The notes under the pieces were generated by a model. It was not told the origin of the DNA. It saw nothing but the letters and a program-made list of their open reading frames with translations, and did not search any database. A stretch of DNA of 64,000 bases from Microvelia longipes (taxonomy: Eukaryota; Arthropoda; Insecta; Hemiptera; Veliidae), in contig JACMZG010001913.1 in NCBI GenBank assembly GCA_018340805.1, positions 8,158,866 to 8,222,865 of the forward strand, written 5' to 3'. This document shows, one piece after another, positions 12,401-19,523 of the stretch; the first letter of the stretch is position 1, and each line of letters opens with the position of its first letter. The translations under genes were made by a program, and so were the position numbers.

Positions 12401-13695
12401 AATTATGCCTCAATGAGCAACATTAAAAGAAATTAGGTAAAACTAAAAGAAATTTTAAGCCCAAGTGTACCCATGAACTGTACCTGTGCCCATGAACCTG
12501 TGTACCAAGCGAACACAGTGTACTTGAGTTTTGTGTCACAACGGAAATACACAAGTCTAACTGATCATAACCTACAAGGTTACTATTTTCCGCTACCTTA
12601 GGAGACAGGGCGCTGCTAAGGAACAACCAAATCCCTAAAGCTGGACCCCCTCTGGTAGCTACACTTTTAAAATATTGAGAACACTCGATTCTTTTCTTGT
12701 ATGTAATTAGTTACTTATCTCTTCTATCCTACTATCGCAGGTATAAGGAAGAGTCATCAAAACGATGTAAATAAAAGAAGAACCACAAACAAAGAGAACG
12801 ATTGTCGGGAAGAAGGTTATTTCCCTACAGCGGTTATGGTGGTAGGGATTTCTTTCTCTTTTAAGTGAGGGGTTGGCAGCGGCTTCTCTGATTGGTCAAT
12901 CCCCAAAATGCTTATGACCTTAGGGATTTTTAACCTAAACGATAGACTGTAGGTCTAGATTTAGTTTAGATTTTTTAAGGGAGTCGATTTGTAATTATAT
13001 TCATAGAGATATATTACTAGAGGGAGCAATGCCTATCATTACATTGAGAGGCCTGAAACATAATTTTGGGGCTCACTGTGTAACATCAATGAAACCGCCT
13101 ACAGGAGTGAATTAAGATTAAAATAACTTAACTGTTTTCAACTTCCAGTACAATTTTTGTGTTCTGATTTTCATTTTAAAATATCTAATATATAAGATAC
13201 TGCAATTTTTTCTGCTTATTTGATTCAGGTTATATTTTCGATGTTTTAAAATTCAACCAATAGGGCCCCTACTAATAATATCTCTACAATTATATTCCAC
13301 TATATAACCAGCCAATAGGTTTTCTTACACCTTATGAGACACTGATATAATCATGGCAACCAAAGATTTCTTTTAATTACATCGGCGGACGTTTTACACA
13401 GGCCGGAATACGGTAGGGAATAAAAACCCTCCCTAAAAGTCAACAAACTATACTAAAGACTACAGTAAAGCCAGTACCGGACAGCTATCAACAACTATAT
13501 AAGTAACATACCTTGGTTATAAGCGAATCCTTATACTTCTGAACCTGAAACCCCAACATGGATTTATTAATAAACAAAAACCTCAAGTATAAACAATAAG
13601 TAAAAAGTGAGGAAACAAAATAAAGGTAAACAACGCGGTATACACGTTGCTAATAAAAGCCTTACTTTCTCAGTAGCAGGAGCTGGTGTTCCCAT
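6302..13695 (-). CDS. PSME3: PSME3: proteasome activator PA28/REG gamma, six coding exons
   Basis: Whole-gene entry. Coding exons in transcript order are 13695-13666, 13544-13512, 11881-11736, 10421-10250, 8623-8453 and 6490-6302; they join in phase to 246 codons plus stop, close to the about 254 residues of vertebrate PSME3. The protein family forms a heptameric ring that caps the 20S proteasome, mainly in the nucleus, and stimulates ubiquitin-independent peptide and protein turnover. Visible marks: a DP-rich stretch (LNIPIPDPI) at about 60-68, a basic NLS-like KRPR at 79-82 in the variable linker, the REG activation-loop signature PKIEDGNNFGV at about 137-147, and the C-terminal ending PRSSN..LY that docks on the proteasome. 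All splice sites are GT/AG. The gene is TE-laden: 741 coding bases span 7.4 kb. I assembled the exons by eye, so single-base junction errors are possible, but phase agrees throughout. Confidence 0.93.
6620..6880 (-). mobile_element. 5S-rRNA-like SINE copy in PSME3 intron 5
   Basis: On the minus strand, 6842-6789 reads GATCATAAAAGTTAAGCAGC and then GGTCAGTGTCTGGATGGGTG ACC, closely matching the internal promoter half of 5S rRNA (AAGTTAAGC to GGATGGGTGACC). The element continues through a degenerate GCTTTGCTAGTC module to a tail near 6630 that resembles the GAGGTACCCCGTACCCGA tail of other copies. See 31101-31160, 41761-41820, 48294-48340 and 49718-50600 for relatives. Confidence 0.7.
6881..7058. 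repeat. Tandem array, about 26-bp unit
   Basis: Roughly seven copies of a unit containing ATGAATATATACTTATTTAT, with small indels, inside PSME3 intron 5. Confidence 0.8.
7120..7560 (+). repeat. Partial microsatellite-cored repeat (MC family)
   Basis: Shares several landmark phrases with copies at 35.9, 43.8 and 49.4 kb: ACTGGGAGATACGATGATAA, the run around CAGACAACTTTGTGAAAAC, AGGTCTTAAAAACACCTG and a GAGGAAAAGT end. It lies in PSME3 intron 5. There is no coding capacity. Confidence 0.6.
7944..8028. mobile_element. Short relative of the 1.3-kb MITE with 12-bp target duplication
   Basis: Starts GACACAATATAATTGTGCGA, loses the centre, and ends in the same 40-bp tail as the element at 1279-1521. 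The sequence ACATTGGGAGTT occurs immediately on both sides (7932-7943 and 8029-8040), a clean 12-bp direct duplication that defines both ends of the mobile unit. It inserted into an MC-type repeat within PSME3 intron 5. Confidence 0.75.
8453..8623 (-). CDS. PSME3: PSME3 exon 5 (activation loop)
   Basis: 57 codons from LKMWISF to IISK, including PKIEDGNNFGV, the activation-loop signature of REG proteins, and a QISRYF..RAK segment. Acceptor TTGACAG ends at 8624; the donor GTAAAT starts at 8452. Phase 0 at both ends. Confidence 0.95.
8750..8805 (-). repeat. Retroelement-tail-like fragment
   Basis: On the minus strand CTGAAGAAGTTCAGGATCCC is followed by GGGCGAAAGCTCTTCG. This CTGAAGAAG...GCGAAAGCTC pattern is common at the ends of Penelope-like and some other insect retroelements. 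A related phrase is at 29605-29640. Family assignment is uncertain. Confidence 0.35.
9429..10113. mobile_element. About 685-bp foldback element, copy 1
   Basis: The two halves are imperfect inverted copies: CCAGGCCTGAAAAATGTGAC at the left returns inverted near 10080-10110, and the AAGCATAGTCTGCCTATCCA and AAGTGGTTCCC phrases also occur in both halves. Only a short centre near 9750-9780 is unpaired. No ORF makes sense. It lies in PSME3 intron 4. A second copy is at 46066-46760. Confidence 0.75.
10250..10421 (-). CDS. PSME3: PSME3 exon 4 (linker and NLS-like region)
   Basis: 172 bases completing a split codon and adding 57 codons: NSGDGAPAKRPRTEG, then a less conserved GTKVF...KSNQ segment and a helix ending EDTNL. 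The KRPR cluster fits a nuclear localisation signal. Acceptor GGTTTGCAG ends at 10422; donor GTAAGT begins at 10249. Confidence 0.92.
10510..10690. repeat. Palindromic-module patch, related in style to 2.3 kb
   Basis: Modules such as GGGAGTAATATTATTACTCCC (a palindrome) and ACTCCCGAGGTGAAGCCGAGG follow one another in PSME3 intron 3. Confidence 0.5.
10755..11040. repeat. Degenerate G/C-A homopolymer repeat, three units
   Basis: A phrase with a C-run or G-run followed by a long A-run and AACAACTTTTTTTGATCTGA occurs three times at about 90-95 bp spacing in PSME3 intron 3. Confidence 0.55.
11378..11539. mobile_element. About 160-bp MITE
   Basis: Left end GTTCACATGCGGAGTTTGAC plus AGGGGGTTCAA is mirrored, with a few mismatches, by the right end GTTGAACCCCCTGCCAAACT then TCACGTGTGAAC. 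Interior copies of GTGAACAG suggest nested decay. It lies in PSME3 intron 3. Confidence 0.65.
11736..11881 (-). CDS. PSME3: PSME3 exon 3
   Basis: 146 bases, 48 codons plus two bases, starting AEQLILKGVPEKIVQLNEIL and including LNIPIPDPI, the conserved DP motif at the end of the first long helices in REG proteins. Acceptor ATACTAG ends at 11882; donor GTAATT begins at 11735. Confidence 0.93.
11945..12398. repeat. Tandem array, about 46-bp unit
   Basis: Nine to ten copies of a unit containing ACATGTATTGTATGAACTTA and TGTAACACAAATAGTAAAAG, some shortened, in PSME3 intron 2. Confidence 0.85.
13002..13288. mobile_element. hAT-type MITE, unexpanded copy (287 bp)
   Basis: Ends CATAGAGATAT...ATATCTCTACA are inverted repeats, and ATTATATT flanks the element on both sides (12994-13001 and 13289-13296). 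An 8-bp duplication and CA...TG-like ends are the hAT pattern. It matches the element at 17384-18734 end to end, in the opposite orientation, apart from the array there. It lies in PSME3 intron 2. Confidence 0.8.
13512..13544 (-). CDS. PSME3: PSME3 exon 2 (33 bp)
   Basis: Eleven codons, VQKYKDSLITK, between TTTCAG (ending 13545) and GTATGT (from 13511). Its short size would make it easy to miss, but phase 0 on both sides and the fit to the REG N-terminal helix support it. Confidence 0.88.
13666..13695 (-). CDS. PSME3: PSME3 exon 1 coding part (start codon)
   Basis: ATG at 13695-13693 followed by ten codons in all (MGTPAPATEK), then donor GTAAGG. The context AAAATGG is a reasonable animal start. 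No other ATG joins the REG helix in frame. Confidence 0.85.
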
Positions 13696-13886
13696 TTTAA
13701 ATTATTGGAATTAAAAAAAAAAAATAAATAAATAACAAACAATAAAATTACAAGCAGTTCCTCAACCTCAAAACGAGGAGAGGTTCGTTTAGAATTCTTG
13801 AAGACTTGTTTGGGAAATTATTAAGGAAATAGAGAGACTGCGTTCTTAAATGCCAACAGAGGAACCATGCTTGTTTTGAAAAAAGG

Positions 13887-13894
13887 TGACGTCA
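13887..13894. promoter_or_regulatory. CRE-like TGACGTCA upstream of PSME3
   Basis: A perfect TGACGTCA palindrome about 190 bp upstream of the PSME3 ATG, within the likely promoter. The same octamer core also occurs in a repeat family in this window, so chance or repeat origin is possible. Confidence 0.3.
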
Positions 13895-14337
13895 TATAGA
13901 CTCAACTTCGAGTCTCAGTTACATTTATTCCCAGAATTATGATTTTAAAAATACCAAATATAGGTACTAGGTGTGTTGTAAATTGCATACTCTTGAAAAG
14001 CCAGGCGCATTGTGAGTTTATATTCGGTATCGCTTTAAAGAGTAGTAGTCTAAAGTGTATACCCAACTTAATCCTGGGCGTCATTATTGTTAATCATTTG
14101 CAACGGGATTCGTCAGTAAGAAAGAAGAGGCCTTGATGATTTTTTACATTATGTTATATATAGCAATCGATAATTGATGAGGAATGATAATTGTATTTAG
14201 TAAGAATACAGTACTTATATTTTATTTGACAATATATTGAATTGAATTGATAGAATCGGAACTTATGCTAATATTAGATTTTAACTTCGTCCATGTGTCT
14301 ATCACACCTAGTAGTAACATATATTAAATTTTATCTG
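13895..14337. other. Intergenic DNA upstream of PSME3
   Basis: Mixed-composition sequence with no recognised gene or repeat. It may include the PSME3 promoter and 5' UTR. Confidence 0.4.
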
Positions 14338-14513
14338 ATCAGATAACTTTTTGAAGTTTTGTGTTTTTTGAAATTTTTACTGAGTCATTACTGTGGGTTA
14401 ATGACGTCACACATATTTCATAAACAATAGGGTTCGGGACATTAGCAAGATTAATTTTTGCACCAAGTTTCATTTCGATCCGATAAAACGGTCGAAAGTT
14501 ATTGTGTCGTCAA

Positions 14514-14585
<72 letters not shown>

Positions 14586-14604
14586 TAATATATATATTAT
14601 ATAT

Positions 14605-14651
<47 letters not shown>

Positions 14652-14660
14652 GGACTAGGA
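14338..14660 (+). repeat. Microsatellite-cored repeat (MC family), copy 1
   Basis: Left block: ACTGAGTCATTACTGTGGGT, TAATGACGTCAC, ATAGGGTTCGGGACATTA, then CATTTCGATCCGATAAAACG, a phrase ending in a CA microsatellite that turns into TA. The same order is found at 31.6, 35.9, 39.5, 53.6 and 54.5 kb. No coding content. Confidence 0.7.
14515..14651. repeat. (CA)n(TA)n microsatellite
   Basis: CA run of about 50 bp followed by interrupted TA run; the core of the MC repeat. Confidence 0.9.
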
Positions 14661-14766
14661 GACTCTCTCTCATCGTCTGTGAATGAACTATACCCCAGTT
14701 CGAAACATTACGTCATTATCATTAGTTATGTTTTTGTGTCTCTATTTATTTCTCTATATTTTAGTA

Positions 14767-14769
<3 letters not shown>

Positions 14770-14822
<53 letters not shown>

Positions 14823-14834
14823 ATATATATATAT
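14770..14834. repeat. (TA)n microsatellite
   Basis: Interrupted TA dinucleotide run. Confidence 0.85.
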
Positions 14835-14861
14835 TGAGTCCTCCCTTCCTAAAATGTAGCC

Positions 14862-14992
14862 GTTAAAAAGTATTTACCTACTTACGGCTGCAAAATTTCT
14901 CATTACCGAACTGCTTTTAAGTTGCAAAATGTTATTTTGCCTACACTTTAAACAAAATATTTAAAAACAGTACGGGTAAAGTGCTTGGTAAT
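14862..14992 (-). repeat. Dispersed repeat R, minus orientation
   Basis: Reverse complement of this stretch aligns with 29095-29220: shared phrases include GTACTGTTTTTAAATATTT, GTGTAGGCAAAATAACATTT and TTTTGCAGCCGTAAGTAG. Function unknown; probably a small mobile element. Confidence 0.55.
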
Positions 14993-14999
14993 ACAAAAC

Positions 15000-15431
15000 C
15001 TCCTAGGGAGTTATGGTACATTTAAATATAATGGTAAGAAAGTCAAAACTCCCAAGGAGGAGAAATGAAATTATTTGAGGTTATTATGTTGCAGGTTATT
15101 AAGTAAATTTTAGTGTTTTTCACTTCTCAATGATTCATTGAGTTTGTTTTTTATATTTTTTTAATAATATCACCATATATTACAGGGAAATTATTATTAT
15201 TAATATGCAAGTATTAATTTTTTTTACAAAAAACATTATAATATAATTTAAAAAAAATAAAGTTGGTAACCTTATATCTACGGCTGTATTATTTTTTTAC
15301 CATGAGTTGTCAAATTTGTGTCTCGGTTTTTTTTTTGTTCATTAACTTTGTTTAAATAAAGGCAGTAGGTAATATAAAACGTATATAAACGATAACTTTT
15401 ATAAAGAAATGAAAAGTTGCTAATAATCATA
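15000..15431. other. AT-rich intergenic DNA
   Basis: No recognised feature. A short inverted pair (AAACTCCCAAGGAGG with CCTCCTAGGGAGTT) is present at 15000-15060. Confidence 0.4.
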
Positions 15432-15635
15432 ATGAATCAGATTAATAATGAGAATGAACATAGAAACATTGTTGACTTTGATGAATTATTAGACCACACG
15501 CCACTTGATATTTTAAGTATTGCATCAACTCCAAAACAGTCTTTATTGCCAGCAAAATCTCGCAGTAAGTATTTAAAAACTTATAATATATTCAAAGATT
15601 GGTGTCAGTCAATTGTATTTTTTCACAAAGCTTAA
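15432..15635 (+). CDS. Possible N-terminal exon of a tyrosine-recombinase-like (Crypton-type) protein
   Basis: From the ATG the frame reads about 67 residues with ordinary protein composition, including LLPAKSRSKYLKTYNIFKDW. The LP.KSR.KY...Y..F.DW pattern is what I recall from the N-terminal domain of arthropod Crypton-like tyrosine recombinases and domesticated relatives. A GTGTCAGT follows the DW codons and could be a donor, but no second exon was found before the next mobile element at 15708. It could be a chance ORF; confidence is low. Confidence 0.3.
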   Translation: MNQINNENEHRNIVDFDELLDHTPLDILSIASTPKQSLLPAKSRSKYLKTYNIFKDWCQSIVFFHKA

Positions 15636-15707
15636 ACGTTATATTTTGAAGAATAATTAAGTCTTGTATATTTTTTTCTGCCGTAAGTTGATAAAATAAA
15701 AATAATA

Positions 15708-15929
15708 TATGCTACTATGCAGCAAAGGAAACATTGCTGACTCGTTCTAGCATTTGTCTGCATCGGCTTCGCCTTTGCAGGCAAATCCGTTATTTACCAG
15801 CCTCGGCTTGCGCCTCGGCAGGTAATTTCAATAGCCTGCCCTCGCCTTCGGCTCGGGAGCTAATTTATAAAACTCGTCTGCTAAATTCCAATTTGCTGCC
15901 TAGTACCACCTCTAACCACCAGTAGCATA
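15708..15929 (+). mobile_element. Palindromic-module MITE, copy 1
   Basis: Ends ATGCTACTATGCAGCAAA and the inverse (GCTGCCTAGTA...AGTAGCAT, with a 12-bp insertion) flank GC-rich modules: GGCTTCGCC, a CAGCCTCGGCTTGCGCCTCG module flanked by ATTTACC/GGTAATT, and CTCGCCTTCGGCTCGGG. The element at 28834-29075 is the same family in inverse orientation. Confidence 0.65.
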
Positions 15930-16062
15930 ATATACTATTGTATAATTGAACTAAAACATTCTCTTTATTTAATGAAATGCCTTGTTAATGCATAAAAATA
16001 AAAATAATTTATTGGATTAACAGTTATTTTATACATCAAGTGCATTTTGTTATTTGATGGAA

Positions 16063-16116
16063 ACATATACTTTTAAATAGGTCGTACAGTAGTACGACCT
16101 ATTTAAAAGTATATGT
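16063..16116. repeat. Perfect hairpin, 25-bp arms and 4-nt loop
   Basis: Arms 16063-16087 and 16092-16116 are exact inverted copies; each includes TTTAAATAGGTCGTAC or its complement, around AGTA. No terminator-like T-run follows. Confidence 0.8.
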
Positions 16117-16758
16117 TAAAGAAGTATCTTTAAGATAATGTTTCACAAACTATTATCTTAATGCATCTCCTACTATACCTTAGGTCTTGTTTGAACTTAT
16201 TTTTTTATTTTTAAGTTTAAAAGTACTATTATAACTTACATAAAAAATCACTAGTCCACTTAGGAGCATTTGGTATATATTAAATGTTTTCCCACAGTTC
16301 TTAAGCCTGAATTGCTTACCGCAGTGTGGTTATGTCTGGACCACAAATAGTCTTAAAATTTATCTTATTTCTGCCTCGTCTATCTTCTTATATAAAATGT
16401 CTTTTCTAAAAGATAAATCTTTTCAAATCCTATTATAGAGTTTCGAAGTGTAGAGAAAATCTAGGAGACTGTAATATAGCAGCATTAAATTTATAAACTG
16501 CTAGAGTTAGTTTTCACATTTCTCTCTGTCAAACTAGCTCCGCCCTGAAAAAAAAAAATAAAATAAAAAGCTTAGAAGCAATAAGATTATTAACGCCAGA
16601 GGCGATTTGATCAGCCTTTGATCCGCCTCATTAAAATCATCTCATTATTTGATGATATTATCCGTGCGTGTAAATTCTTACACCCATCATCTTGTAGCAA
16701 GGAATACTTCTTAGACTTATTCTCAAACCTAAATTATACTTATACCCCTTGTCTTTAA

Positions 16759-16784
16759 ATCACGGAAATTATAATTTCCGTGAT
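16759..16784. repeat. 26-bp perfect palindrome
   Basis: ATCACGGAAATTA followed by its exact complement. It ends directly before the 5S-like SINE head. Confidence 0.75.
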
Positions 16785-16790
16785 CATCGG

Positions 16791-17360
16791 CATGAGCATC
16801 AGCTTTGGTAAGTACTCGAATAGGTGACCACCAACTTTACTTAACATCTGGATAATGATGATAATTAGGGAGAAGTGATGGATCACGTAGCAAGTAGGCC
16901 ACTAAGTTGTGCCTTTTTTGCAAATTTCCAAAGGTACTCGTTAAAGATCCCTTACCCTAAATGAAACTGGGTATAGGCAAAATTTAGGACCCTCATAGTA
17001 GATTCATTATAATACTATACTGTTTCTGCCTTGTAGTTTAAAGTGTGTGGAGGTTTGGTTAAACAGTAAGGGCATGTTTTGTTCCTAGTTTTCACTATAA
17101 CAAAATATGAGTTTTTACTAGAAAATATGTATGATTGCTTGAAAAAAGCATGAGAGGAACCATAGAAACTCGTGGCTCTTCTGTCTAGATTAGATGAAGT
17201 ATACCTACACTTGAAATTAAAAGGAGTAGAACACTATCTTAGGGAGCTGGCAAAAAGGGCCCAACAACGTGGCCTACTTGCTTGGTATTTACTACCACTC
17301 CCCCCATATTACTACTATTACTTACACTACACCATTGGGGTCCCCTCACACAGTATAATA
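16791..17360 (+). mobile_element. 5S-headed SINE-like element
   Basis: 16800-16835 (CAGCTTTGGTAAGTACTCGA then ATAGGTGACCACC) resembles the 5S rRNA promoter element GGTTAGTACTTGGATGGGTGACCGCC. The body from about 16940 on (ACCCTAAATGAAACTGGGTA, AAAATTTAGGACCC, TGTTTCTGCCTTGTAG, AAAGGGCCCAACAACGTGGC) aligns with the tRNA-headed SINE at 37425-37960. Part of the tail also appears inverted at 16880-16920. A short AT tail ends before the hAT-type MITE. Confidence 0.55.
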
Positions 17361-17383
17361 ATAAATATTATACTGTTTTAAGT

Positions 17384-18734
17384 CATAGAGATATTATTAC
17401 CAGAGAAGCCTTATTGGTTAAATTTTGAAACATCATAGAGATATTATTACTAGAGAAGCCCAATTGGTTAAATTCATAGAGATATTATTACTAGAGAAAC
17501 CCTATTGGTTAAATTCATAGAGATATTATTACTAGAGAAGCCCTATTGGTTAAATTCATAGAGATATTATTACTAGAGAAGCCATATTGGTTAAATTCAT
17601 AGAGATATTATTACTAGAGAAGCCCTATTGGTTAAATTCATAGAGATATTATTACTAGAGAAGTCCAATTGGTTAAATTCATAGAGATATTATTACTAGA
17701 GAAGTCCAATTGGTTAAATTCATAGAGATATTATTACTAGAGAAGCCCTATTGGTTAAATTCATAGAGATATTATTACTAGAAGCCATATTGTTAAATTC
17801 ATAGAGATATTATTACTAGAGAAGTCCAATTGGTTAAATTCATAGAGATATTATTACTAGAGAAGCCCTATTGGTTAAATTCATAGAGAATATTATTACT
17901 AGAGAAGCCCTATTGGTTAATTCATAGAGATATTATTACTAGAGAAGTCCAATTGGTTAAATTCATAGAGTTATTAACTAGAGAAGCCTATTGGTTAAAT
18001 CATAGAGATATTATTACTAGAGAAGTCCAATTGGTTAAATTCATAGAGATATTATTACTAGAGAAGCCCTATTGGTTAAATTCATAGAGATATTATTACT
18101 AGAGAAGCCATATTGGTTAAATTCATAGAGATATTATTACTAGAGAAGTCCAATTGGTTAAATTCATAGAGATATATACTAGAGAACTATTGGTTTAAAT
18201 TCATAGAGATATTATTACTAGAGAATAAATTTATAGAGAGAAGTCCAATTGTTAAATTCATAGAGAATATTATTACTAGAGAAGCCCATTGGTTAAATTC
18301 ATAGAGATATTATTACTAGAGAAGTCCAATTGGTTAAATTCATAGAGATATTATTACTAGAGAAGCCCTATTGGTTAAATTCATAGAGATATTATTACTA
18401 GAGAAGCCCTATTGGTTAAATTCATAGAGATATTATTACTAGAGGAAGTTAAATTGCGAAACATCGGAAAAGTAACCTGAACACCTTCGATTATATATAT
18501 CATCAAATAATCAGTACAAAATTACAATAACTCAAACAGGAAAATGTTAAAAATACAAATGAAAACACGAACAACGTGCGGGAAGCTTAAATCAATTAAT
18601 TTATTATAACCTTAACTCACTCTTAAAGGAGGTTTTAATGAGGTTACACAGAGCCCCTGAGAGCCCCAAAAAGATGTTTCAGGCCTCTCAATGTATTGAG
18701 ATAGGCTATGCCCCCTGTAGTATATATCTCTATG
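17384..18734 (+). mobile_element. hAT-type MITE with internally amplified end (1351 bp)
   Basis: Ends CATAGAGATAT...ATATCTCTATG and an exact 8-bp flanking duplication TTTTAAGT (17376-17383 and 18735-18742) define the element. The right part (about 18450-18734) and the outer left end match the reverse complement of the 287-bp copy at 13002-13288. Between them the left subterminal 41 bp is repeated about 26 times. It carries no transposase. Confidence 0.85.
17390..18450 (+). repeat. 41-bp satellite array inside the MITE
   Basis: About 26 copies of a unit composed of TTCATAGAGATATTATTACT and AGAGAAGCCCTATTGGTTAAA; several variants (GTCCAATTGG, GCCATATTGG) alternate and some units have deletions. 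Each unit reproduces the terminal 41 bp of the element. Confidence 0.9.
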
Positions 18735-18742
18735 TTTTAAGT

Positions 18743-19523
18743 CGTGTCAAAAGTAATTTAACTAAAATCATGCATTAAGTCTTGACAATTACACATATAT
18801 TTCGAATCATCATAAAAATAAATTTAGCTTATTTTCTTTTTAGTCCTGTTAAAAGCTTACTCGTGATTTATTGATTGTGGAGCTATCGTAATCAGCATAT
18901 ACCTATTAATTTTCAGTTATAATGATGAATGTTTTTCCACCACAATTTGTAAATATAGCTTTCCACGTAATCCCCATAGAGATTTTACCGAAAAGAGTAT
19001 ATGTTGAAGTTTAAAATTTACAGCTTTACAAGAGCTGGGGCAAGTCTAGCGGGGAGGGGGTGTTGAAAATGTGTTCCCAGCTGCTCAGCTCTTTCAACGC
19101 TTTTACTCTTTTTCCCTTATCTTAAAATTTATAACTAATTCATAAATAAAGAATAAACATTTAAATATTATACGTGTGTATTTTAATGGATGATAAATAA
19201 TAGAGGAATAAGCTATTTTAGATCAGTTTAAGGGTGTTTTATTGCAATCTTTCCTTGGAAACAAGTTACCGAGTATGCTTTTTGATATCAAATATGAAGT
19301 ACAATTACACTAGGTCTCTCTTGATCCGCATTAAGCGAATTTTCATCTGAAAATGAGGCTTAGAAGGTTGTTCGGATAACGATAGTGGAGGGGTAATGGG
19401 GGGGGGGGGGAAAACGTTTCAAATTAGCTTCCTGATTCCAAATATAATGTATATCATTAGAAATTTAATATATTTTAATGCCAAAAACTCGTTTTAAAGA
19501 TCCTGACACACAAAAAATAAGTT
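18743..19523. other. AT-rich intergenic DNA
   Basis: No recognised gene or element; a G homopolymer lies near 19399-19410. Confidence 0.4.

Larger units (their letters stand above)
15930..16790. other. AT-rich DNA with two strong hairpins
   Basis: Apart from the two palindromes listed separately, I see no gene. A short GC-rich pair CCAGAGGCGATTTGATCAG / TGATCCGCCT occurs at 16600-16630. Confidence 0.4.

Noticed and set aside
13887..13894. Proven CREB site for PSME3
   Set aside because: The octamer is exact, but the same core is spread by repeats in this window, so it is listed only as a low-confidence candidate.
14470..14686. Overlapping open frames on both strands reading YIYIYI, THTHTH and VCVCVC
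   Set aside because: They are translations of CA/TA microsatellites. The same holds for frames at 39.7-39.9, 43.2-43.4, 50.4, 54.7 and 62.3-62.5 kb.
17390..18450. CRISPR-like regular repeats (41-bp units)
   Set aside because: Units are contiguous with no unique spacers, lie within a transposon with target duplications, and the genome is eukaryotic. The same applies to the arrays at 20.5, 25.7 and 32.9 kb.
19387..19411. G-quadruplex or regulatory G-run
   Set aside because: It is a single homopolymer tract without the spaced G-runs of a quadruplex motif; similar runs occur at 7.6 and 27.16 kb.
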